Positions 1-10,122 of a DNA stretch of 64,000 nucleotides are shown here, one piece after another (the stretch's first letter is position 1; each line of letters starts with the position of its first letter). Below the pieces are notes generated by a model. That model was given only the letters and a program-made list of their open reading frames with translations. It was not told the origin of the DNA and searched no databases. The position numbers and the translations under genes were made by a program. The stretch is from an uncultured Latescibacterota bacterium (lineage in GTDB: Bacteria; Latescibacterota; UBA2968), in the NCBI GenBank assembly GCA_951812755.1, contig OX638329.1:124001-188000 (forward strand), given 5' to 3'.

Positions 1-2
1 TC

Positions 3-3000
3 AGCGGCACATCGCCCTCAACCGTCAGCTTCAGCGCCAATCAGGCCACCGCCACACTCACAGTCGCAACGGATGACGATAATACAGATGAGCTGAATGG
101 CACGATAAGAGCACAACTACAGAGCGGAACAGACTATACAACAGGCTCTCCATCCTCGGCAACCGTCACCGTTGAAGACAACGACATGCCACAGCTATCA
201 ATCGGTGCGGACCAGACCGTTGCAGAGAGCGCGGGCAGCATGGAATTCACCGTGACACTAAATGGACCGAATGCACAGACAGTAACGGTGGACTATGAGA
301 CATCGGACGGCACGGCGACACAACCTGGCGACTATACGCGAAGGAGCGGCAGGCTGACATTCTCCCCGAGCGGAGCCCGCTCACAGACCATCCGCGTGAC
401 GATCCGGGATGACAATATAGATGAGAACAATGAAAACTTCACCCTGACGCTGAGCAATGTGAGCAACGCGACGCTGGGGACTGCCTCTGCGACCGGAACG
501 ATCACCGATGATGACACGCGCGGAGTCAGCGTGGAGCCGACGGCACTGAACGTGCCGGAAAATGGCAGCAACACCTACAGGGTGAAACTGGATTCGGAGC
601 CTACGGAGAACGTGACCGTGTCGGTGATCGTGCCAACAGGCACAGATGTGTCGGCAAATAAGACGAGTCTAACATTCACGACAGGCAACTGGCGTAACGC
701 GCAGACGGTGAGGGTGGATGCGGCTGATGATACCGACTCGAATTCAGATCCACCGGAGACGATCAGGCACACGGTAAGCGGTGGGGACTACGCCGGAGAG
801 TCAGCAGCCTCGGTGACAGTAACAATCGTCGAAAACGACATATCGACGCTGAGCATTGACAATAAAAGTGCGTCTGAGAGCGCCGGGACAATGTCGTTCA
901 CGGTGCGTCTGAGCGTGGCGAGTACCCAGCCCGTGACAGTAGATTACGCGACATCAAACGGCACGGCGATAGCACCTGGAGACTATACCCCGGATAACGG
1001 CATGCTGACATTCCCTGCGAGTAGCACGGCGTCGCGGACGATCAGTGTGACAATAGTGAACGACGATATAGATGAAGACAACGAAACCTTCACTGTAACA
1101 CTGAGCAATGCGAGCAGCAACGCGATGCTGGCGGGTGGAGGCACCTCCATCTCGGCGACCGGAACGATACAGGACAACGATACGCGCGGCGTGAGGGTAT
1201 CACGCACCTCCCTGACGGTGAACGAGGGAAGCAGCAATACCTACACGGTACAACTCCAGTCGGAACCGACGAGCACAGTAACAGTCGGAGTGTCAGTGAC
1301 CGGCAATACGGACGTATCGGTAGATAAACCAAGTCTAACGTTCACGACCAATACCTGGAACACGGCGCAGACAGTGACGGTATCGGCGGACCAGGACACC
1401 GACTCGACGAACGACTCAGCCACCGTACAACACACAGTCAGCGGCGGCGACTACGGCAACGTAACGGCGGCCTCAGTGAGAGTGACAGTAGATGACGACG
1501 AGACGCCTGGACCACCGACACCGCCAATAACGCAACAGCCACCACAGCCACCACCTACGCCACAGCCACCACCTACGCCACAGCCACCTACGCCACAGCC
1601 ACCTACGCCACAGCCACCTACGCCACAGCCACCTACGCCACAGCCTGGGGTCCCACAGGTATCAATCTCAGCAGGTACCTCACCTGTCACCGAAGGCGAG
1701 GATGCGACATTCACAATCACAGCATCCCCTGCGCCCACAACAGCAATAACCGTGAGCGTAAACGTCAGCGAGACGGAAGATGTCATCAGCGGCACACCGG
1801 AGGCAGCCGTCACCATCGGCACCTCTGGCCAGGCCACACTAACCGTAGCAACGGACGACGATAATGTAAGAGAAGACGACAGCGTAATAACCGCTCAAGT
1901 ACAAACCGGAACAGGCTACACAGTAGGCGATCCATCTTCGGCAACCGTCACCGTGAACGACGACGACGCCCCAGGGGTAAAGGATCCAGATCTGCCAGAA
2001 GTAACAATCACAGCAAATACTGCGATCATCACCGAAGGCGAGGATGCGACATTCACAGTCACAGCGACACCTGCACCCACAACAGAACTGACCGTGAACG
2101 TGAAGGTGACCGATATGGAAGATGTCCTCAGCGGCACACCGCCCTCAACCGTCACCATCAACGCCAACGAGACCACCGCCACACTGACAGTTAATACCGA
2201 AGATGATCAAATAGATGAACCCAATAGCATAGTGAAAGCGCAATTGCAAGACGGAACAGGTTACAAATTGGACAAACCGAACATAGCAAGAGTGCTCGTT
2301 AACGACAACGAAAGCTCCCGCCGAGCCCTGCTATCCACAGACGCAACACTGAAAAGTCTGACAATCAACCCCGGCAAACTGAAACCAGCATTCGACCCGG
2401 CGACATTGGACTACACCGCCTCAGTGGCCAACGCGGTCTCGAAAGTAAAAGTCACCGCAATAGCGAACAACTCGAGCGCAAGCGTAACCATCAACGGTCA
2501 GAACACAACCACATTGGACGTATCACTTGTCGAAGGCGAGAACAACATCACAGTAGTAGTTACAGCCCAAGACAACAGCACACAATTGACCTACACCATT
2601 ACAGTCACCCGCGCTGCTCCAGAGGTTCCACAGGTGACAATCACAGCGAATCCTACAACCATCACAGAAGGCACGGATGCGACATACACAATCACAGCGA
2701 ACCCCGCACCCACAGCCGCACTGAGGGTACGGGTAAATGTCACCCAAACAGGCAAGGTCCTCAGCGGCACACCGCCATCATCAGTCACCTTCCCCGCCAA
2801 CCAGACCACCGCCACCCTCACAGTAGCAACAGATGACGATAATGTAGCTGAAGAAGCCAGCGTGGTAACCGCGCAAGTACAGGCCGGAACAGGCTACACA
2901 GTAAGCACACCCTCATCGGCGAGTGTCACCGTCAACGACAACGATATTCCACAGGTGACAATCACAGCGAATCCTACAACCATCACAGAAGGCACGGATG

Positions 3001-6000
3001 CGACATACACAATCACAGCGAACCCTGTACCAGCAACCCCACTAACTGTGAACGTGAACATCACCCAGACGGAAGATGTCCTCAGCGGCACACCGGCATC
3101 ATCAGTCACCATCGGTACCTCTGGCCAGGTCACACTCACAGTAGCAACAGATGACGATAATGTAGCTGAAGAAGCCAGCGTGGTAACCGCGCAAGTACAG
3201 GCCGGAACAGGCTACACAGTAGGCACACCCTCATCGGCAAGTGTCACCGTCAACGACAACGATATTCCACAGGTGACAATCACAGCGAATCCTACAACCA
3301 TCACAGAAGGCACGGATGCGACATACACAATCACAGCGAACCCTGTACCAGCAACCCCACTAACTGTGAACGTGAACATCACCCAGACGGAAGATATCCT
3401 CAGCGGCACACCGGCATCATCAGTCACCATCGGTACCTCTGGCCAGGTCACACTCACAGTAGCAACAGATGACGACAATGTAGATGAGCCAGATGGCGAG
3501 GTAACAGCAGAATTACAAGCCGGAACAGGCTACACAGTAAGCGACCCATCCTCGGCGAGTGTCACCGTCAATGACAACGATATTCCACAGGTGACAATCA
3601 CAGCGAATCCTACAACCATCACAGAAGGCACGGATGCGACATACACAATCACAGCGAACCCTGTACCAGCAACCCCACTAACTGTGAACGTGAACATCAC
3701 CCAGACGGAAGATGTCCTCAGCGGCACACCGGCATCATCAGTCACCATCGGTACCTCTGGCCAGGTCACACTCACAGTAGCAACAGATGACGATAATGTA
3801 GCTGAAGAAGCCAGCGTGGTAACCGCGCAAGTACAGGCCGGAACAGGCTACACAGTAGGCACACCCTCATCGGCAAGTGTCACCGTCAACGACAACGATA
3901 TTCCACAGGTGACAATCACAGCGAATCCTACAACCATCACAGAAGGCACGGATGCGACATACACAATCACAGCGAACCCTGTACCAGCAACCCCACTAAC
4001 TGTGAACGTGAACATCACCCAGACGGAAGATGTCCTCAGCGGCACACCGGCATCATCAGTCACCATCGGTACCTCTGGCCAGGTCACACTCACAGTAGCA
4101 ACAGATGACGACAATGTAGATGAGCCAGATGGCGAGGTAACAGCAGAATTACAAGCCGGAACAGGCTACACAGTAGGCGACCCATCCTCGGCAAGTGTCA
4201 CCGTCAACGACAACGATATTCCACAGATGGCAATCACAGCGAATCGCGCGAGCGTCACAGAAGGCACGGATGCGACATACACAATCACAGCGAACCCCAG
4301 ACTGGCAACCGCCCTGACTGTGAACGTGAACGTCACCCAGACCGGCGATATCCTCAGCAGCACGCCGCCATCAACCGTCACCTTCAACGCCAACCAGACC
4401 ACCGCCACGCTAAGAGTAGCGACGGACGACGACAATGTGCGCGAATCCGCTGGTACCGTAGTGGCACAAATAACGGCAGGTGTGGGCTACACAGTGGGCA
4501 CACCATCCTCGGCGAGCGTCACCGTCAATGACAACGACACACCCCCGAACTCGCCAGCCACAGGTGCCCCGATAATCATCGGCACACCCAAATTGCGTGA
4601 AACACTAACAGCGGATATCTCCAACATCCGGGATGCCAATGGCCTCACCAATGTCACTTATGCCTATCAGTGGATCCGCGTAATCGGCAGTATGGAGACC
4701 GAAATCCCCGGAGCCACGGCTCCGACATACGAAGTAGTAACAGACGATAGTGGTTACCAATTAAAAGTTCGGGTGAACTTCAACGACGATTTGGGCTATC
4801 CCGAAGAACTCGAAAGCGCGCTGACAGCGATGGTGGTCATACCGGGCGTGACGCCAGTAATAACAATCACAGCGGACCCCCCAAGTGTCACCGAAGGCAC
4901 GGACGCGACATACACAATCACAGCGAACCCCGCACCCACAATCACACTCACCGTGAACATAAGCATCACCGAGACCGCCAAAACCCTCAGCGGCACACCG
5001 CCCTCGACCATCACCGTCAGCGCCGGCCAGACCACCTTGACAGTAGCAACAGACGACGATAAAAAGGACGAACACGCCAGTGTAATAACCGCGCAAGTAC
5101 GAGCCGGAGCAGGCTATACAGTAGGCTCTCCAGCCTCGGCCAGAGTACTCGTGATGGATAACGACTTGCCGCCAGCGATAGACGCAACCCTGAGCAACCT
5201 GACAATCAACCCCGGCGTTATGACCCCGACATTCGCCCCAGCGACATTGTCCTACACCGCATTAGTGCCGAACGCGACCTCAACCGTAACAGTCACAGCA
5301 ACACCCAATAACCCGGACGCAACTGTATCGATCAACGGGCAGACTGCGACCACATTGAACATACCATTTACCGGTGACACGATGGACGTCACAGTAACGG
5401 TAACAGCCGTGGATGGCGTCACCCAATTGACCTACACCATCACAGTCAACCGTGCGCCAGCAGGGCTCCCACAGGTGACCATCAAAGCGAATCCCACAAC
5501 CGTCACCGAAGGCACGAATGCGACATTCACAATCACAGCAAACCAGCCATCGGTAACCGATCTGACCGTGAACATAAGCGTCACTGAAACCGCCAAAATG
5601 CTCAGCGGCACACCCCCCTCGACCGTCACCATCAGCGCCGGCTACACCACCGCCACACTGGCAGTCGCAACAGATGACGACGATGTAGATGAACACGCCA
5701 GCATGGTAAAAGCGCGATTACAAGCCGGAACAGGCTATACAGTAGGCGACCCCTCTTCAGCCAGCGTAATCGTACTGGACGACGAAGTGGTGTTATCGAC
5801 AGACGCAACCCTGAGCAGCCTGATCATCAACCCCGGCACACTGAATCCAGCATTCGATCCCGACACATACACCTACACCGCCACAGTGCCGAACGCGACC
5901 TCTACGGTAACAGTCACAGCAATACCCAGTCACACAGACGCAACCATAACCATCAACGGCCAGACCGCGACCACATTGAACGTGCCATTTACCGGCGACA

Positions 6001-9000
6001 CGATGGACATCGCAGTAACAGTAACCGCCCAGGACAACACCACCCCATTGACCTACACCATCACAGTCAACCGCGACGCCCCATCGACCGACGCAACACT
6101 GAGCGATCTGACAATCAACCCCGGCACACTGAACCCGGCATTCGATCCGGCAACATTGGACTACACTGTCTCAGTGGAAAACGGGATCTCGACAATAACA
6201 ATTACAGCCACAGCCAATAACCCGGGTGCAACCATAACCATCAACGGGCAGACCGCGACCACATTGGACATATCACTTGTCGAAGGCACGAACACCATCA
6301 CAGTAATAGTAACAGCCGAAGACGGCACCACGCAAGTAACCTACACCATTACAGTTACCCGCGACGCGCCGATCCCACAGGTAACCATCTCGGCAGGCAC
6401 CACACCCATCACCGAAGGCACGGCTGCAACCTTCACAATCACAGCGACTCCTGCACCCACAACCGCACTAACCGTGAACGTGAACATCAGTGAAACCGGC
6501 AACGTCATCAGCCGCACACCGCCCCCAACCCTCACCATCAACGCCAACGAGACCACCGCTACTCTCACAGTCGCAACAGATGACGACAATGTAGATGAAG
6601 AAGCCAGCGCAATAACCGCAGCACTACAAGCCGGAACAGGCTATACAGTGGGCGACCCATCCTCGGCAAGCGTCACTGTGAACGACAACGACGCGCCCCC
6701 CAACAATCCAGCCACAGGCGCCCCAACAATCATCGGCACACCCGAAGTGGGAGAAACACTGACAGCCGATGTCTCTAACATCCGGGATGCCGATGGCCTC
6801 ACCAATGTGGCATACATCTATCAGTGGATCCGCGTAATGGGCAGTGTGGAGACCGAAATCTCAGGCGCCACAGGTACAACATACGAAGTCGCAACAGCCG
6901 ACATTGGTCACCAGATAAAAGTCCGGGTAAACTTCACCGACGACCTGGGCAACGCCGAAAAATTGGAAAGCGAATTGACAGCATTCGTCACTGCACCAGC
7001 GGTAACGCCAGTCTTGACAATCACAGCAAGTACCACAACCGTCACCGAAGGCACGGCTGCAACCTTCACAATCACAGCAACCCCTGCGCCCACAACTGCG
7101 CTGACCGTGAACGTGAACATCACCGAAACCGGCAATACCCTCAGCGGCACACCGCCGTCAACCGTCACCATCAGCGCCAACGAGACCACCGCTACTCTCA
7201 CAGCCGCAACAGATGACGACAACGTAGATGAAGAAGCCAGCACAATAACCGCAGCACTACAAGCCGGAACAGGCTACACAGTAGGCGCCCCATCCTCGGC
7301 GAGCGTAACCGTTGAGGACAACGACCTACCCCCGAACTCCCCAGCCACAGGCGCCCCAACAATCAGCGGCACGCCTCAAGTGGGAGAAACACTGACAGCC
7401 GATGTCTCTAACATCCAGGATGCCAATGGCCTCACCAATGTATCATACACCTATCAGTGGATCCGTCTGGTAGGCAGCGCGGAAACCGAGATCATCGGAG
7501 CCACGGGTGTGACATACGCAGTCACAATAACCGATGTTGATCGCCAGCTAAAAGTTCGGGTGAACTTCACCGATGACCTGGGCTACCCCGAAGAATTGGA
7601 AAGCACCTGGACAGCTGTTATTACACCAGAGGAACCTCGCGTGATAAAATTAGACGGATGGCTGGCGCGATTTGGGCGAACAGCATCGAATCACGTCGTC
7701 GAGACAGTGCGCGAACGCGTGAGAGGGCATGTGGGCACCAACCATGTGGTGATCGGCGGATACAACCTGCATGAGATGAATACCAACGGACTATTCTACA
7801 ATCCTACAGGGATGCCGGGCGACTTCCCAATGAGATTTAGCATTGAGGCCGCGCAAAGTGATCAAAACAAAGAGATATTGAAGCAAATAATATCGAGTAC
7901 ATCATTTGCCCTATCTGGCACACTGGGACCGTATAGCGAACCGCGATGGGCAGTGTGGGGCCGGGGCGCAACAACGCGATTTAGCGGCACCGACGACGAT
8001 CAGACAGTAGAAGGCGACGTAACATCCGTCATGCTGGGCATCGACTATGGAGATAACTGTTTCCAGGGCGGACTTGTCCTATCCTACACCATGGGCGATG
8101 GGATACTGGGCACCATCGCCAATACCCGCGACGAATGGTCAGTAGAGACAACGCTGACAGGTGTTTATCCCTGGGCGCGCCTCGCATTGACAAACCGGTT
8201 CTCTGTATGGGGAATGCTGGGCTATGGCGGAGGCGACCTGCCCCTATCGCTCGACGGCATCAAGAAATTAGAGACAGACGCAAACATGGTCATGGGAGCC
8301 ATTGGTACCCGCACCGACCTGGTCGGATCGACCTATCATGACGGATTTACACTGACCCTATCGTCAGATGCCGTGCTATCGCGTGCAAATGCGGATGATC
8401 TGAGAGACTTACTGGAAAACAAGGGCACTGCGAGCCGCGTGCGCGTATTATTAGAGGGATCACACGTACTCTGGGTCGCCGGGGGATCACTGCAACCATT
8501 GGCCGAGGTGGGCATGCGGTATGATGGCGGCGATGCAGACACGGGCATGGGCATAGAATTTGGAGTCGGGATGCGTTATACACTGACCTCGCTGGGCCTG
8601 ATGATTGAAGGTCGAGTGCGCGGCCTCATAGCACACCAGGAAGGCAGTTATGAAGAATGGGGCGGTTCGGGCACAATCCGCCTGTCTCCAAATCCATCGG
8701 GCGAAGGACTATCGCTTCGGGTATCGCCAACATGGGGCGACGCATCTGGCAGCGCGCGTGCCCTGTGGTCGAAGCCCGACATGGGCGACATCGCATCTGG
8801 TCGCAACTCGGAAGTCTATTCATCTAATCGCGTATCCGCCGAAGTAGCTTATGGCGTACCGCTACTGGGCGAAAAATTAATTGCGACGCCATTTATCGGG
8901 CTACAAGACAGGCACAAACGCCTCGGCATCGGCTTGCACAGAGGTTCGTTGTTCGGCTTTGCGGTCGAGGGCATGCAACACAACCAGGACCTTGCCCTGC

Positions 9001-9107
9001 GGGTTCGCGCGGGTATGCATACGCAACACATCATCCTCCGCCTTGAAGGCAGCCTCGACACATACGGTCACCACGCCTATTTCAGACTACACCGCGATAT
9101 GAAGTAA
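3..9107 (+). CDS. Giant Calx-beta/cadherin-like autotransporter, 5'-truncated by the window edge
   Basis: The frame is open from base 3 with Calx-beta sequence (TVEDNDMPQL continues through the first ATG at 186), so the true start lies left of the window; 3034 residues are visible. The protein is probably a surface-displayed adhesin or calcium-dependent matrix protein. From the first visible residue I see Calx-beta repeats with DDDNxDE acidic loops, a Pro-rich linker (about 503-549), a cadherin-like beta-sandwich module (about 775-873, LTINPGxLxPAFDPATLxYT) that recurs three times later, six tandem near-identical Calx-beta units (about 875-1510), and Ig-like PATGAPxIxGTPxxGETL modules (about 1513, 2230 and 2443). 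Then comes a helical linker with ARFGRTASNHVVE and an autotransporter-type barrel from about residue 2655 to the end. The barrel is homologous to that of the giant gene at 11921. The family call is firm; ligand and role are unknown. Confidence 0.88.
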   Translation, partial: SGTSPSTVSFSANQATATLTVATDDDNTDELNGTIRAQLQSGTDYTTGSPSSATVTVEDNDMPQLSIGADQTVAESAGSMEFTVTLNGPNAQTVTVDYETSDGTATQPGDYTRRSGRLTFSPSGARSQTIRVTIRDDNIDENNENFTLTLSNVSNATLGTASATGTITDDDTRGVSVEPTALNVPENGSNTYRVKLDSEPTENVTVSVIVPTGTDVSANKTSLTFTTGNWRNAQTVRVDAADDTDSNSDPPETIRHTVSGGDYAGESAASVTVTIVENDISTLSIDNKSASESAGTMSFTVRLSVASTQPVTVDYATSNGTAIAPGDYTPDNGMLTFPASSTASRTISVTIVNDDIDEDNETFTVTLSNASSNAMLAGGGTSISATGTIQDNDTRGVRVSRTSLTVNEGSSNTYTVQLQSEPTSTVTVGVSVTGNTDVSVDKPSLTFTTNTWNTAQTVTVSADQDTDSTNDSATVQHTVSGGDYGNVTAASVRVTVDDDETPGPPTPPITQQPPQPPPTPQPPPTPQPPTPQPPTPQPPTPQPPTPQPGVPQVSISAGTSPVTEGEDATFTITASPAPTTAITVSVNVSETEDVISGTPEAAVTIGTSGQATLTVATDDDNVREDDSVITAQVQTGTGYTVGDPSSATVTVNDDDAPGVKDPDLPEVTITANTAIITEGEDATFTVTATPAPTTELTVNVKVTDMEDVLSGTPPSTVTINANETTATLTVNTEDDQIDEPNSIVKAQLQDGTGYKLDKPNIARVLVNDNESSRRALLSTDATLKSLTINPGKLKPAFDPATLDYTASVANAVSKVKVTAIANNSSASVTINGQNTTTLDVSLVEGENNITVVVTAQDNSTQLTYTITVTRAAPEVPQVTITANPTTITEGTDATYTITANPAPTAALRVRVNVTQTGKVLSGTPPSSVTFPANQTTATLTVATDDDNVAEEASVVTAQVQAGTGYTVSTPSSASVTVNDNDIPQVTITANPTTITEGTDATYTITANPVPATPLTVNVNITQTEDVLSGTPASSVTIGTSGQVTLTVATDDDNVAEEASVVTAQVQAGTGYTVGTPSSASVTVNDNDIPQVTITANPTTITEGTDATYTITANPVPATPLTVNVNITQTEDILSGTPASSVTIGTSGQVTLTVATDDDNVDEPDGEVTAELQAGTGYTVSDPSSASVTVNDNDIPQVTITANPTTITEGTDATYTITANPVPATPLTVNVNITQTEDVLSGTPASSVTIGTSGQVTLTVATDDDNVAEEASVVTAQVQAGTGYTVGTPSSASVTVNDNDIPQVTITANPTTITEGTDATYTITANPVPATPLTVNVNITQTEDVLSGTPASSVTIGTSGQVTLTVATDDDNVDEPDGEVTAELQAGTGYTVGDPSSASVTVNDNDIPQMAITANRASVTEGTDATYTITANPRLATALTVNVNVTQTGDILSSTPPSTVTFNANQTTATLRVATDDDNVRESAGTVVAQITAGVGYTVGTPSSASVTVNDNDTPPNSPATGAPIIIGTPKLRETLTADISNIRDANGLTNVTYAYQWIRVIGSMETEIPGATAPTYEVVTDDSGYQLKVRVNFNDDLGYPEELESALTAMVVIPGVTPVITITADPPSVTEGTDATYTITANPAPTITLTVNISITETAKTLSGTPPSTITVSAGQTTLTVATDDDKKDEHASVITAQVRAGAGYTVGSPASARVLVMDNDLPPAIDATLSNLTINPGVMTPTFAPATLSYTALVPNATSTVTVTATPNNPDATVSINGQTATTLNIPFTGDTMDVTVTVTAVDGVTQLTYTITVNRAPAGLPQVTIKANPTTVTEGTNATFTITANQPSVTDLTVNISVTETAKMLSGTPPSTVTISAGYTTATLAVATDDDDVDEHASMVKARLQAGTGYTVGDPSSASVIVLDDEVVLSTDATLSSLIINPGTLNPAFDPDTYTYTATVPNATSTVTVTAIPSHTDATITINGQTATTLNVPFTGDTMDIAVTVTAQDNTTPLTYTITVNRDAPSTDATLSDLTINPGTLNPAFDPATLDYTVSVENGISTITITATANNPGATITINGQTATTLDISLVEGTNTITVIVTAEDGTTQVTYTITVTRDAPIPQVTISAGTTPITEGTAATFTITATPAPTTALTVNVNISETGNVISRTPPPTLTINANETTATLTVATDDDNVDEEASAITAALQAGTGYTVGDPSSASVTVNDNDAPPNNPATGAPTIIGTPEVGETLTADVSNIRDADGLTNVAYIYQWIRVMGSVETEISGATGTTYEVATADIGHQIKVRVNFTDDLGNAEKLESELTAFVTAPAVTPVLTITASTTTVTEGTAATFTITATPAPTTALTVNVNITETGNTLSGTPPSTVTISANETTATLTAATDDDNVDEEASTITAALQAGTGYTVGAPSSASVTVEDNDLPPNSPATGAPTISGTPQVGETLTADVSNIQDANGLTNVSYTYQWIRLVGSAETEIIGATGVTYAVTITDVDRQLKVRVNFTDDLGYPEELESTWTAVITPEEPRVIKLDGWLARFGRTASNHVVETVRERVRGHVGTNHVVIGGYNLHEMNTNGLFYNPTGMPGDFPMRFSIEAAQSDQNKEILKQIISSTSFALSGTLGPYSEPRWAVWGRGATTRFSGTDDDQTVEGDVTSVMLGIDYGDNCFQGGLVLSYTMGDGILGTIANTRDEWSVETTLTGVYPWARLALTNRFSVWGMLGYGGGDLPLSLDGIKKLETDANMVMGAIGTRTDLVGSTYHDGFTLTLSSDAVLSRANADDLRDLLENKGTASRVRVLLEGSHVLWVAGGSLQPLAEVGMRYDGGDADTGMGIEFGVGMRYTLTSLGLMIEGRVRGLIAHQEGSYEEWGGSGTIRLSPNPSGEGLSLRVSPTWGDASGSARALWSKPDMGDIASGRNSEVYSSNRVSAEVAYGVPLLGEKLIATPFIGLQDRHKRLGIGLHRGSLFGFAVEGMQHNQDLALRVRAGMHTQHIILRLEGSLDTYGHHAYFRLHRDMK
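1540..1645 (+). repeat. 15-bp microrepeat encoding a Pro/Thr/Gln linker
   Basis: Tandem copies of a cagccacctacgcca-type unit encode repeating PTPQP. Because the unit is a multiple of three, gain or loss of copies would change linker length without breaking the frame. Confidence 0.85.
2946..4217 (+). repeat. Four tandem 318-bp Calx-beta units arranged as an A-B-A-B dimer
   Basis: The start ATTCCACAGGTGACAATCAC recurs at 2946, 3264, 3582 and 3900 (period 318 bp, 106 aa), with a diverged unit at 4218 and a related one at 2625. Units 1 and 3 share the AEEASVV variant and appear identical. Units 2 and 4 share the DEPDGEV variant and differ at only a few bases. The real duplication unit is therefore 636 bp. 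Confidence 0.9.
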
Positions 9108-9113
9108 GATTTA

Positions 9114-10112
9114 ATGACCCTCAAAACCCTGAACCACACCCTCTCCAAATTCCGAAACCTCGCCATCCTCGTCATCGGTGACTACTTCCTCGACCGCTAT
9201 CTCATCACTGATCCCGACCTCGCCGAAACATCCATCGAAACCGGCCTTGAAGCACGCCAGATAGTCGCCATTCGCAACCAGCCCGGCGCAGCCGGCACCA
9301 TCACCTCCAACCTCTGCGCCCTCGGCATTGGACACGTCTATGCCCTGGGTATAATCGGCCGCGATGGTCAGGGCTATGACCTCAAACAGGGATTGCGCGC
9401 CACGGGTGTAGATATCACCCACCTCATCGAAACGCCCGACCGCTTTACCCCGACTTATACCAAACCCATAAACAAAAAAACAGGCGCTGAAATGGAACGC
9501 CTGGACATAAAAAATCGAACGCCCCTACCCCTCGACCTCGAAAATCAACTCATCAAAACCCTGCACCTTCTCCTCCCCAAAGTAGATGGCGTCATAGCCC
9601 TCGACCAGGTACAGGAACCCAACTGCGGTGTACTCACAGATCGCATCGTTGCCGAACTCGCCAAACTCGCCAAAACGCATCCCAACACCACATGCTTCGC
9701 CGACTCCCGCACCCGCATCACTAACTTCAAAAATGTCATCCTCAAAGCCAACCGCGACGAAGCCATTCACGCCATTGGAGAACGCGACCTCAACCAATGT
9801 GCCCGCATCTTTTCCCGGCGCACCGGCAAACCCGTCTTCATCACCCTTGGGCCCGACGGCATTCTCGTTGCCAACAACGAAAACCTCACGCATATTCCCG
9901 GTATAAAAATTCCGCTCCCCATCGACATTGTGGGCGCAGGCGACAGCGTCTCCGCATCCGTTGTCTCCGCCCTTTGTGCCAGCGCATCACTATCCGACGC
10001 CGCCCAAATAGGCGTATTGGCCTCATCCATCACCATACAACAAATCGGCACAACCGGCACAGCCTCGCCCGAACAGATCGCAAAGCGATTTCGAGATACC
10101 CAAACGTCTTAA
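9114..10112 (+). CDS. PfkB-family sugar kinase (RfaE/HldE N-domain-like)
   Basis: This 332-aa protein is a ribokinase-fold carbohydrate kinase expected to phosphorylate a sugar with ATP in the cytoplasm. The N-terminus (LVIGDYFLDRYL) and the DxVGAGDS-type motif (DIVGAGDSVSAS, near residue 270) give the sugar-binding start and the anion hole with catalytic Asp. The N-terminal pattern GDxFLDRYxxxxP and QPGAAG resemble the heptose-7-phosphate kinase domain of HldE, but no nucleotidyltransferase domain follows. The substrate cannot be read from sequence. The gene begins 6 bp after the stop of the giant autotransporter and ends 10 bp before the sulfatase, so the three are probably co-transcribed. 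A partner role in processing a sugar released by the sulfatase is inference. Confidence 0.85.
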   Translation: MTLKTLNHTLSKFRNLAILVIGDYFLDRYLITDPDLAETSIETGLEARQIVAIRNQPGAAGTITSNLCALGIGHVYALGIIGRDGQGYDLKQGLRATGVDITHLIETPDRFTPTYTKPINKKTGAEMERLDIKNRTPLPLDLENQLIKTLHLLLPKVDGVIALDQVQEPNCGVLTDRIVAELAKLAKTHPNTTCFADSRTRITNFKNVILKANRDEAIHAIGERDLNQCARIFSRRTGKPVFITLGPDGILVANNENLTHIPGIKIPLPIDIVGAGDSVSASVVSALCASASLSDAAQIGVLASSITIQQIGTTGTASPEQIAKRFRDTQTS

Positions 10113-10122
10113 AAGGAACCCC

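Noticed and set aside
1540-1645. CRISPR-like short repeats
   Set aside because: Units are contiguous 15-bp coding repeats with no spacers; the same holds for 25606-25685.
332-8583. Many minus-strand open frames inside the first giant gene
   Set aside because: They mirror the repeat structure of the coding strand, have no ribosome sites and repeat with the same 318-bp period.
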